A DNA stretch of 64,000 nucleotides, taken from NCBI GenBank assembly GCA_018398815.1, contig CM031595.1, positions 139,034,559 to 139,098,558 of the forward strand, read 5' to 3'. Under the pieces are notes generated by a model. That model worked only from the letters and a program-made list of their open reading frames with translations, had not been told where the DNA came from and searched no databases. Both the position numbers and the translations under genes were made by a program. The stretch is from Conus ventricosus (taxonomy: Eukaryota > Mollusca > Gastropoda > Neogastropoda > Conidae). Position 1 is the first letter of the stretch; every line of letters begins with the position of its first letter. Positions 45,601-57,300 of the stretch are shown here, piece by piece.

Positions 45601-48317
45601 CAGTCTGAGCAAGCGTTCTCCTCTGGAGGGTTCCACCATGTCCCTTCAACATTTCGGATTTTCCATGAAGTTCCCAATCCTGACAGCCTGTGCATAAACT
45701 TACCAAGGATTCTTTATGTAGATGGAAATGGAAGTGGGTCATCATGAGAGCAATGTATGAAGAAACACGGAATTTTAGATTAAAAAAATATATATATATA
45801 TATTGTGATGCTGTTCATTCTTGTCAGAGACTACATCAGTACATGACACAGACCTGCCTACCCTTCCGTAATCGTCCGTAATTTTACGGAAATTAACCCC
45901 CCATTACGGAGGTACGATTTTCCGTGCGAAATTACGGAAAAGAAAATTGAAAAACTACGCAAATTTCAGACTCGAAAAATTGTCGACTGCTAGACCTTTC
46001 CGAGACCGCAGAGTAACTTCCCTTGACTCAAGCCGAAACCACAGATGGTTCGGAACTTGCGATTGGTCAGTGTGGTGCTGTGGGCCAACACGACACGCCA
46101 TCACATCTGTGCGCGCCATTCGAAGCTTTTTGTTCAGCCATTGTAAGACAAAGTTTCAACCGATTTTTTGCCGGCGATTGTGAAAATGGCGGAGAAATCT
46201 TCTAAACGTTTGCATGAAACCGATGACGAGGGTTCGAAAACCACTGTGCCACAACGGAAGAAGGCGAAGAAGCAAGTGTTCCGAAGTAAATACACGCGGA
46301 CTTGGCCTTGTCATGGACCTGGATTTGTATACTCATTTCTGCTCGGTGTGCAATTCAGACTTCTCCATCGGACATGGGGGAGCAAATGACTGCAAGCGCC
46401 ATATCTCGGGGAAAATGCACAAAGAGACAGCTGCGAGTGCCTCCAGTCAGAAGATCACATCGTTGTTTACGAAATCCAGCGAGAGCAGCCGTCAGACCCA
46501 CACACGGAAGATCACCAACGCAGAAAGACTGTTGTGTGAGCTGATCTGCGAAAACAACTTGTCCCTGAGCTGTGCTGACAAGATAGTGGCAAAAATGAAA
46601 AGGTCCTTTTCATTTTCGCCACTATCTTGTCAGCACAGCTCAGGGACACACACACACACATATTTTTTTTTTTTTTTTTTTTTTTTGTGGGGGGGGGGGG
46701 GGGGGGGGGGTTGTACATTAGGTTCTTCATCAGTGGTGTCATCTGTGGTGACTGCTGTGTAAGTTACAAACTGTCAAGTATATCACCTTTGAATTGACCT
46801 GAAACTCCTGTCCTGAGTCCGTCATCTGCCATCATCCCAAGGTATTTTAATTCTGCTTTGTTGTTTTTGTTCCTTTTTTACTGTTTATATTTTTTGTTAA
46901 AATGTTAAAAATGTAGTTGGAGTTTTGTACACATTATTTGTTCAATGTTAAAAATGTAGTTGGAGTTTTGTACACATTATTTGTTCAAAAACGCCGTGTA
47001 TTACGCGTCCGTGGAATTACTGAAGGAAATGCAAAATTACTGAAAATCTCTGTGGTTATTACTGATGAGCACAACATGAGGTAGGCAGGTCTGATGACAG
47101 GGTTGTACTCGTTCATTTAGTTTTATAAGTAGCCTGCAGTGTTGGTCAGGAAATGTGAGCTGGGGTCTCAGAGACTCGTCCATTAACAACATGAATCTGG
47201 ACAGTGTGTGGTTTCAGTTCTTCCACATGATTCTGTAACAAAGTCCATGCTGGAGATGAGCCAGTAGGACAGAAAAAATCCCACAAATTGTTGGTTTGGA
47301 AGCAAATCCACAACACTCCAGCTTACAGTTAGTCAGCAGTGCTAACGACTGTGCCATGGTGGCTGGTTTATAGCAGCAAAATTTTGCAGCCCTGACCAAA
47401 AGCCACCGTTTTCCTGACAAAATTTTCTGGCTGAAGTATGTAGAACTTCAGACTGTTGCTTATGTTATTAAAAAAAAAAAGGAAAAATTGCTAGGGTTCA
47501 GTAAGGAGAGGATGAAACAGTATAAGAGAAATTGCTAAAGACGTTTCTGATCTTGCCATCTTGTTTGTTGATTTTGTTGTCATCCATTTTGATTTTTTTG
47601 TAGGTCAGCTAACCAACTTCTTAGTCCACCATCATGTCATGACCAAGGTGAAGTACAACTGAAAGTACGATTGAGCCCGACTTGTAGCATTGCATATGAG
47701 TATTATGCTTAAATTTGGAATACTATACTTGATGTCAAAAAGCTACACTTAACGGCTTTTGAGTCCTTAGCAGCTCTCACATTGATGAAAAACAGCCCAA
47801 GTTTTCTCTTGTAATTTTTGTAAAAATACAGCTTCTTCTCTGATAACAGTCAGATCTAAAGCTTGACTTGATTCCCAGATGGAAACATGCAGAATAATGA
47901 ATATGTAAATATTATGACTAACAGAAAAAAAAGCACAAGTTGGGTTAAAAAAAAAAAGGGAAGCCACCTTGTAGGTGGCAGAAAATCTCTTCTAAAACTC
48001 TGCATTACAGAATTCATGACAGAGGACTCTTTCAGCGTTTTTAGTTACTCTACAAAGGTATGTATTCTTGTCATAAAAAAAAATTGATAGGGTTTCTCTG
48101 ACAATGAGAGGTTGATGTGCTTTTTGCTTATACAGGAATGCAAGTGATCCAGCGCCATCAGTTCCGCTTAGAAAATTATTTTCTCCAAACCAGGCTCAGA
48201 AAAGGTTTCTTTTTTCCTCCAATTCATCCCAAGCCAAATTTTGATAATTTCCAGCTTTCAGATGTATAATGATTGGCAGTCTTTTGTCTTTTTTTTTTTT
48301 TTTTTTTTTTAAACCCA

Positions 48318-48362
<45 letters not shown>

Positions 48363-51300
48363 GGGAAGGGAGGAGGGGGGGGGGGGGAGGAGGGATATGT
48401 AGCAAGTGAAAAGGGATTTCTCTTCAGACGATAGCTTCTGCAGTGCCATTGTTTGAAGCCCCCCCCCCCAATATTTGAAGTCAAAAGAGAAAAGAGATAC
48501 TGAGTAAGTCAGGAAAAAATTTTTTTTCAAGACAACTTGAAGTGGTGACAGCAACCTTGATTGTGTTTCCCTGGCAAATTTGGGAATGAACCTATTGAAA
48601 TTTCAAAGCTGTTGGTGGGGAAAAATCCTACCTTCCTCTTCCTTTGAAGACTATGTTCAGGTTTATTATTACAGACTGTAGTTTCATACCTATGAGAACA
48701 TTCAAAACTCTTGTTTCAGGCTTCCTAATACTTCCCTTCTTGCACCCATGCTTATGTCGGTTTTCAGTTTGAAGTTTTCCAAATCTGATGAGTTGGTCAG
48801 GAAACAATAAGATCATTTACTTTGGTGCTGTCTCATACTGTAGCTCACTTGTAAAGGACATCAGATAGAAGACGGGCAGAGTTCGTCTGCCTATTTTCAA
48901 GTAGTTGCCAATGTTTCACTTTTGAAAAACCAAAGGTTAATCTACAACAGAATCCGCTTTAACATGTCACAAGATAGAAATATGCTTGTGTTAAGCAGTG
49001 GTCATGCTAAACAAATAAGCAGTGTGTCAGAGTTGGAACAAATGCTAGAAAACTGACGAGGCAAGATTGTCACAATGGGATTCACCTGATCTAATTTTTC
49101 TGCTCTTGTAAACATGATCAAGACAGGAATGCAAAGGGGGATTAGAAATGCGGATATGCAGTTTAAATTTTAATCTTATGTTCACAGCAGAACATAAAGA
49201 CAGTCATTAGAAATAAAGACAATAGACTAGACATTGTGCATGTCATTGATTGAAAGAGAAGTGCATCAGACTATGAAGTGCTTGATTTCCAGTTGGTTTA
49301 CGAAGAGTATGAATTTGTGGAATTTAAGCAGGAAGTACAAATTTACAACTTCAGTCCTGACTACTTTCAATATCAGAATATATTGTTTCTAGTTAGTTAA
49401 CTGAGATTGCCATTTGTTGAATAACATTGAATGACTTATAGCCTGGTCTTGAAAGCTCGAGAGCACCCTTTTTTCATTCAAATTGTCCCTCTTGAGGATC
49501 CCAGATAATGTGAAAAAACCTTTTTGTTTGAATTGATAGCTTTAGAAAAGTGTGTACTAAATGGCATTTTGCAAGTATGGTTATAGAGTTGAAATTAAGA
49601 GAAACTTATTACAAAACATTTTCCAATGGTATTTGTTCAGTTCTTCAACAAAATGGTTTCCATTCAGAAAAGTCTGTTTTAACAAACATGTCTTTTAGTG
49701 CTGTTTTGGATTGCTAAACCTAACACCTGGCTCGCATTGAATAAAACTGTTCAGTTTCAGCTGTTTTAACAAACATGTCTTTTAGTGCTGTTTTGGATTG
49801 CTAAACCTAACACCTGGCTCGCATTGAATAAAACTGTTCAGTTTCAGCGTTTTCTTAAGAATGTGAAAGTATTCCATCAGACAAGTGAAATTTCATATAA
49901 CGTTTGCTCCCCACACAGCCTTGTCCCTTCTTTACCACCTTCCCCTCCCCTTCCTCCAACCTGAATGTCGGGGGTTCATCATCATTCTTAATTTAGAATA
50001 TGTTATCATTTAATTTTTTAAAATGAGTTGTGCAGATCCCTTCATGGGATTGGTTACAGGTCCTAGACTAAGACTTTCTCTGGAAACTGCCATTCTAGCT
50101 GCTTCCCAACATTGCTTTTGACCTCCTCTCATGTAAGACCACCTTTCTCCTTGCTCCCGCTTTGCCTTGTCGTTGCGTTGAGATCCACAGTCTTACTGGC
50201 TATGCCAGGAGCTAGGTACTCCCTCACCTTTCCTAAGGATTAGGGCTCTGTCTGCAATTCTTGGTCGGGAAGAAAAGTGGAGGGGGTGTGGTAGAGAGTT
50301 CAAGAGGATTTTTCATTTCACCTCAGCAGTTGGAAGGAGGGTGTCTGAATCTTTGCCCATCCAGGAGTATGCACTATAATTAAATAAAAGTTCCACCGTA
50401 GGCATTCTTCCCAACAAGTGGTTTACAAACACTACTAAGGGGGCTTACTCCCAGGCTAAGGTCCGATCTTGCTGAATTCAGCATGAGGTTAGAGTAATTG
50501 ACATTTTGGATGCAGTCCATTTCTTAGTTTCATTATGCCACCAACTGGAGGTAGCTTTCTCGTGCACAAAGAATCTTTCCATTAACTTCTATCTTAGGGA
50601 TATTCCACTTTATCAGAGCTGATGGGTCCAAGGGGAACTTCTTCATGGTGGCTAACAAGGCCATATCCATTCATATTTCTCAACCTGGGATCCATAAAGG
50701 CAAATTTGCTGTCCTGTTACTATGATTTCTGTGAGAGTTTGATCTGGAACAGTATGATAATGCTGAAAAGGGAAATCTGTCTCATACATCATGTTTGGTA
50801 AAATACACCTTTCATGTCAAATTCACAGTTCTGGCCACAGGGGTACTTTGATTAGGCCATAGAATGAAGAGAAAGTGGAAATGAATAACATCTTCTGCTA
50901 GAGGTGGAAGACGGTGAGTAGGCATGAAAATATGGCGAAACAGACCTATCCCATTACTACAGTGTGCACAAGTTTGACATCATAAGTTGTTAGTCAAACA
51001 GAGAGTATTAAAAATTTAATAGTAAAACTCCCCATATTTGTTCTGACAGACCAGACACAAGACCCTCACTGACTAGCTAAACGTGTAAATCCTCCTTGAG
51101 GTAGAAATGTAAGGTCTATGGGAAAGCATTTTTCATTCATTCATTCATTCAAAGGCAGATTAACTTAAAACATTTGCAATGCTATTTTAGACATCGGTCT
51201 ACTTTTTGACTGAAACTAGTTTTTGTAGCAAGACCCTTTGTATTAAGTTCACTGCAATGTCAATTTGATGCCCTTTATGATTTTTCTGTATGTATTGACA

Positions 51301-54300
51301 TCCTTAAATGCCTCTGTGATTGATTTCTGTCATAATGTGATATCTGCATTGTTTCCAGCTTCAGGGGACGGTATAGATGTGGAGGGAGATGATGATGATG
51401 AAGCCGAAGTGGAAGCTGGAAGAGAAGAGCCTGAAAGTGGTCTTGGTGACAGCAGCCATCTTGACATTCCACTGGGTGGTGATGTAGGTTCAGGAGCTAT
51501 TCATTGTTCATGTCTTGATAATGGTTATTCTTATTTTTGAGAATGAACTGTATTATTATTGAGCATGTTTGATTTATATCGAAATGACAAGAAAAGAATA
51601 CATATCAGCATAGTGTTAGATAAAGAAACCAGTTGCTTAGATTTCACTGTTGTACAGTAATCCTGGATATGACAGGTACAGCTTAGTTGTTTTTCAGATA
51701 GCTATAAACTCTTGATGATATTTGCATCAAATAAAACATAAGTATATGGTCCAGACTTTATGCCTTTGTCAGTTGCATGGTTAAACTGTCACCTGTGATT
51801 TGCTGTCTGTGGGCAGGCTGATCTGGAGGAGTCTCAGCAAGATGCAGAAATTTCTGAAGGTAGTTTTTGTTTGTTTTGTTTTCAGCTCAGAAATTTAAAG
51901 AGTTTGTGTCCATATATAGATACCTGTAGTAATAAGCATTGTATAAAATTATACTTTGATTCATATCACTCAACAGGGATGGGAAATCTTTTTTGTATTG
52001 GCTCTCTTTTCAGGCCTTTACTACAATTGTGAGGAAGTTTAGGTCTATTCATTTTTTTAGCTCAAAAAGGGTAAATATATTCTCTAAAAAGGTAATCTAA
52101 TGGGATTTTTTTTTATCCAAAGAGAAAAACACACTCAAAAATTCATTTTTGAAAAAGAAAGTTCCCCAGAGAGAAGACTTAAAAAATTTACTAGAACTGT
52201 GTTCATAGGAAGAATTGTCAGATTCTGCAGGAGCTTGCAGCACCAATGAATGAACCAGATTACTTGTTGCCTCTTCTTCATGGCGCAGAAAATTATGTAT
52301 GCCAGTGACGGGCATTGTTCAGCATCAGCCAAAATCATGATTTCTGAGATTAAAATGAATTTTTGTGAGTGTGACAAGCTTGATAGAATCGGACTTTGAT
52401 TCACTTTTTGTTTTGAAATTAGTGAATATCAGTATCGTTAGCAGGTGTCCATCCAGCAGCAGTTTCTTGTGTCAACAACAACAACAACAAAGTGATCTTA
52501 TTGGCTTGTTCAAGTGCCCATTACTCAAGTCTCTGACTTTCAGATCGCCCTGTCCTTTTGTGGTACCTGGCCTCTTGAGGTTTCAGTCTCACAGTGTGAG
52601 ATTGTGTAGTCTGACTTTACCACCAAGAGCTTCACTTCTGCTAATTCCTGGGACTGCGCCAGATGTTCCCTGCATACTGTGGTTACCATGGAAAAAGTCA
52701 ACACCTGGTTGTGCGCATCTTCATGAGCTGTCATAGTCGGTCTTCATCTTCTGCCCTGCATACACACGTCCATTTCGGCATCTTTATCCACAATGTCCTT
52801 ATGTTGCCAGTTTCCTTTCTTTATACATTTTGCTTATGTTGTCCAAGAGGTAAGTATTGAAGGAAATGTTATTCACATAATGTCTTGACGTGGTCAAAGA
52901 TCCTAAATCTCTAACATGTTCTATAGTGGCAGAAGACGCGATGGTAGAGGATGAGGAGATGGTGGATGAAGAACACCTGTTGGCCCTGGAAGAAGAAGGG
53001 GAGGAAGAAGAGGACCAGCCAGCACACCGGGAGGATGCTGAACCAGATGAAGGAGACGAAGAAGAAGAGGGTGACGAGCAAATCATCACAACAGATTTCA
53101 TGGACGTGGATGTGGCTGGAGATGGAGATGGTGATGCAGAGGTTGAAAGTGGTGATGGGGAACCTGTGGAATGTGAAGAGTCTGTTGTCTTGGAGACTTC
53201 TAAGGAAGAGGCTGTGGAAACCGGAGCAGACAGTAAGAGAACTGAACAGCAGAAAGGGATGTGTGCAGCTGCCCCAGCAGCAGTATCGGGAGCATCTGTT
53301 TCATCACCTGCATTGACCACTAGTGCCAAGCCTCCTGTGGTCAAGTCTTCATCTGTAGCAGCTAAAAAACCTGCAGCAGCTACAAACTCTGTTGTTACTG
53401 GTTCAAAACCTGTAACTGCTTCTGCAAAACCAGTCACTGTTTCAAAATCTACAGTCCCTACAAAGCCCACCAAGGCACCAACTACCAAAACAGCAGTGAA
53501 GCCTGTGTCTACAACAAAACCATCAGCAGGATTGCAGAAACCAGGCTCAACATCATCAAGACCTGACTCTGCTTCAAAACAAGTCTCTGACGCTAAGGCG
53601 AGTGCTGCCCCAAAAATGGTGACCTCAACTCCAAAACCCTCTCCCCAGGCATCTAAGACGGACGGACTGAAGGTGGCTGATGTGTCAGCTAATCCTAAGT
53701 CTGGATTTAAAGAACTTGGCCAGGACAAAAAGGCTTCTGCTGTTGTGGCTGGTGAGGACTCTTTTGATGTTCAAGTGGATGACACTGTGCTGAATGAGAT
53801 CGACGCTGATCTTCTGGAAGGGACGCAGACCACGCGAGAGGGTGACCAGCCGGAAGCAGTGCTTGGGGCTCAGGTTGCAGACAAGGAAGACAGTGTTCCA
53901 CAGCTGGATGAACCTGCTGCACCTGACGGTGACACCAGCACCCCTGAACAACCACCTGCTTCAGCCAGTGAAGAGCAGACTGTTGACGTGAGCAAGGGTC
54001 AGGATTCCACACAGAAAGACGACAAGAAGCCAGAAGAGAAAAAGGATGAGAAAGATGCAAAACCCGTAAAGAGGTTTGTTACTTTGTCTGCTGTCTTCAG
54101 GTGTGAGTATAGAATGTCTGGTTAGTTTTGAACGTCCCAGAGAGCAAGTACGTCTGTTCAACCATCACAGAAAAGATAGCTTTAAGTCTGTAAAGTCTAT
54201 CTTTTCTGTACATTAATTGGATGTATTCAGCCTGGGTAAGTGAATGTTGGCTATGAAGCATGTCTGTCTGACAAAGAAGTACCTGTTGCATTCATATTTT

Positions 54301-57300
54301 GTGATGTGTATACAGGATGTGTTTCATCTGTTACCAAGCATAGCATTTTTTCTTTGATTTTAAAATACAGAATTTTTTTTTTTTATAGAAAAGAGAGGGA
54401 GAGAACTTAGATGTCTTGTGAAAAAAATCACTGTGCCTTGAAGTAAAAGAGAATTAATAGATAAACAAGAAAAAACATGAACAACAGCAACAAGTGCATA
54501 ATGCCCAGATATTTATAAACCAGAAAAAAACATGAACAACAGCAACAAGTGCATAATGCCCAGATATTAAGTCGTTCAGTTCGTGCATTACGTGTGCGTC
54601 TCCCCATCCCCCTTTCCCCGAATGACTGAGTGACATTGCTCTCATGCCAGTAATTCTTACTCTGTCCTACCCGGCAACAGGGCATGCTTGCCCTGCCTCA
54701 GTAAAGAGGCTGCCTGTCCAAAGGAAGCAGTAAGTATCAGATCATCATGAGGCAACCCACCGAATGAGACATTGTCCACAGTGAAGGCTGCCACTATGTT
54801 CCATCGGCAAGAATTCCTGTGAATCAGCTGACGGAGGAGGCCTTGGCTTGAAGGCTGTGTGAATGTAGAGGACAAATGGAATTCATGGATACCATGACAG
54901 CATGAGAACAGCCGTAGCATCTGAGACACTGTAGTTCATAGTGAAGATCATGCAACAAAATTCTTTTTGGTCATAGACTACATGCAGAGCTGGGCTGTAC
55001 ACTTCCTTTTACAATAGATAGTGGCATCTGGTAGGCCTGAGAGTTACAGGCATTTGCTGTATTCGGAAATGAGTGCAATACTCTCAGAGATACAGCTGTA
55101 GGATAAAGTTTGAGTGTGTTGTCCCAGTCTCCCGATCTGTGGCTGGCTGGATTGGAGCTCATTGGGTTAGAAAATGCCACAGTGATTAAAATAGTGCTGA
55201 TGGAATTGAAACCTTGATCTTAGAGCTGCTGTTCATGATGCTTATCACTTCACCACTTTTTCTACTACTACTACTTTCCAGTTTGCATTTCATTTATTTA
55301 ATGTTATGTTCCATCAGCTCTAAATTTTCAGGATGGGATGGATTTTATGGCATTTGTAAAACTATTAAATGTAGGTGACGAGAGTTCTATCATACTGTGA
55401 ATAAATGAAGAGTTTGTTATTTTGATGTAGTACCTTTGTTGTTAAAGTAAAAGTTTGTTATTTTGATATAGTATCTCTGTTATTACAGTAAAACAGACCC
55501 TCTGATTACTTGCATTTTTTGATGAAGCTATATTGCCCTGAAATGTGTAGCTGTGGCAAGAATGTTGTCATTTCTTTGTTTATATATTTCTCATAAATTT
55601 ATTATAGTATACACTAAGGAAAGTCGTGTGTTTTATTATTAATTTCATTTTGGGGATGGTGAGGCTCAAAGTGAAAAAAGAGAATCACATAAAAATGAAA
55701 AACAGATGTGCATGTGTACGCAGTTAAGAGTGATGTGTGTGTGTGGAATTGCTAAGGAAAATTGTGTGCCATGTCTGTTATGATTTTATTGTACAAAGTG
55801 ATTTATGAAGTTTTGTTTCATACGTCACTATGTTCTCAGTCTGCATAGTTATTATATACTTGCCAACATATCGAGTGAATATATCTTCCTATATTTCTAA
55901 GTCTTGTTTTGATGTCATATTATTCTCAGTTTTGCTTAGCTATTACATACTTACTCAGCATTGTTGTGATCTTTCAAGTGAACATATATTCTTATGATTC
56001 TGCTTTGCCCTTGTTCAAAAGCATCTTTGGCTGTTACTGTTAGACAAAGATTACAAATCGTAGATTCCATATGCTGTCTAATGAATACACCTAAAATCTT
56101 TCTAGTTTAATGTCAAATGAATGTGGAAAAGTAAATACCAAAGTAGTCAGATAATTGCAAAGTGAACGGAGTGACAAGTTGAACAGTGGTCATGAATATC
56201 CCAGAACATTGGGGAGAATTTGATACAATTCTAAAAATTTTGTCACCCACACATTTTCAAGTCACTTTATGTAGAGATAGCCCAGACTCTACCTTTTCAA
56301 GCATGTGCACAGGACATGCCTACAAATGCATGCATTCATGTGAACATGGTTGATACACACACACTCTCACACAAACACGCATGCTCCCTCTGTCTCTTTC
56401 TCTCTGTCATGCACACACACACACGCACACACAATTTACGCGCACACACACACACACACACATCTCTTTCTCTCCCTCCCTCTCTCTTTCTCTGACTGAA
56501 AACTAGTTTATCATCAGATTAAGTTGTTATTGACAACAGCGGTAGGATCGCAAAGTATGAAACTGAAAAAATGCCTTTCCATATTTCACTTGCCTGTCCT
56601 ATGTATGTTGGTTACAAATTGCCCCATATAAGGTGACATGAGTTTACATGGAGACAAAATTCAGAAAGCAGAGAGGGAGATAACTCATTTACTCATAACC
56701 TTTGTACGCCTGGCAAGGAGTATACATGTCGAAAATTCGTCAGACAATTTCTCGGTAGTATATAAAGGATCTTGGGGAATGGGGTTCAGGAAAGCCTTAA
56801 AAGAATTTGAAGGGACATTACACTTGGCAGTTTGTGTTTTCACTTTTCAAACACCCCTTGTCCAATTATGGACGATCTTAGCAGTAGACTATCAATATTA
56901 TGTTTACCAATATCAATATTATGTTTACCAATGGAAGTACTGGTCTGTTCTTGTTTTTTACAAAATTAGTGTGCATACAGTAGGTAGTGAAAGATGCAGA
57001 AAAATGTATGCGATACTACCTGCAGTTGACCTGGTTTTTGATCTTATCCTATACTCCAATCCCCTCCCCACCTCCCTCCCTAACCCCACCCCCACCCACG
57101 CCTCTCTTCTACCTTCCTCCAGCCCCTTCTCCTTCCCTCTCCCACTTCCCCCTCTCCAATGCACACACACACAGACTCGCACAGTATTGTGCCCTATTTT
57201 ATTTCTAATTGGTTATATGGACCTTGGTGTTAATCAGTTTAATGGTAACGTGGCCTGAAATGACTGTGCTTGAGAGCAAAATAATGTCTATGGACCATCT

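Larger units (their letters stand above)
45849..47093 (+). mobile_element. BED-finger DNA transposon remnant, 1.24 kb
   Basis: Termini CAGACCTGCCTACC and, inverted, CAGACCTGCCTACC. ATGACA on both sides (45,843-45,848; 47,094-47,099) is a 6 bp target duplication. Subterminal TTACGGA-type repeats are dense at both ends. It carries the 5' part of a transposase gene and a long foldback, a T-run/G-run pair and a tandem duplication. Confidence 0.85.
45320..47375 (-). mobile_element. ~0.9 kb tRNA-headed repeat, copy 3 (split by a BED-finger transposon)
   Basis: The tail half lies at 45,320-45,848 and the head half at 47,094-47,375, both inverted relative to copy 1. The tRNA-like head near 47,350 is more mutated than in copies 1 and 2. 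It lies in intron 2 of the SAFB-like gene, antisense. Confidence 0.65.
47380..51358. other. Intron 2 remainder of the SAFB-like gene
   Basis: Mostly unique AT-rich sequence. Features inside are listed separately (homopolymer tract at 48,289, tandem duplication at 49,674). No genes were recognised on either strand. Confidence 0.5.

Noticed and set aside
48196..48554. Proline-rich minus-strand ORFs
   Set aside because: They are encoded by the poly-G tract.
52799..53728. 309-codon minus-strand ORF opposite exon 5
   Set aside because: It is the antisense shadow of the low-complexity coding exon. The plus strand has matching splice sites and phases, and the antisense product is compositionally biased only.
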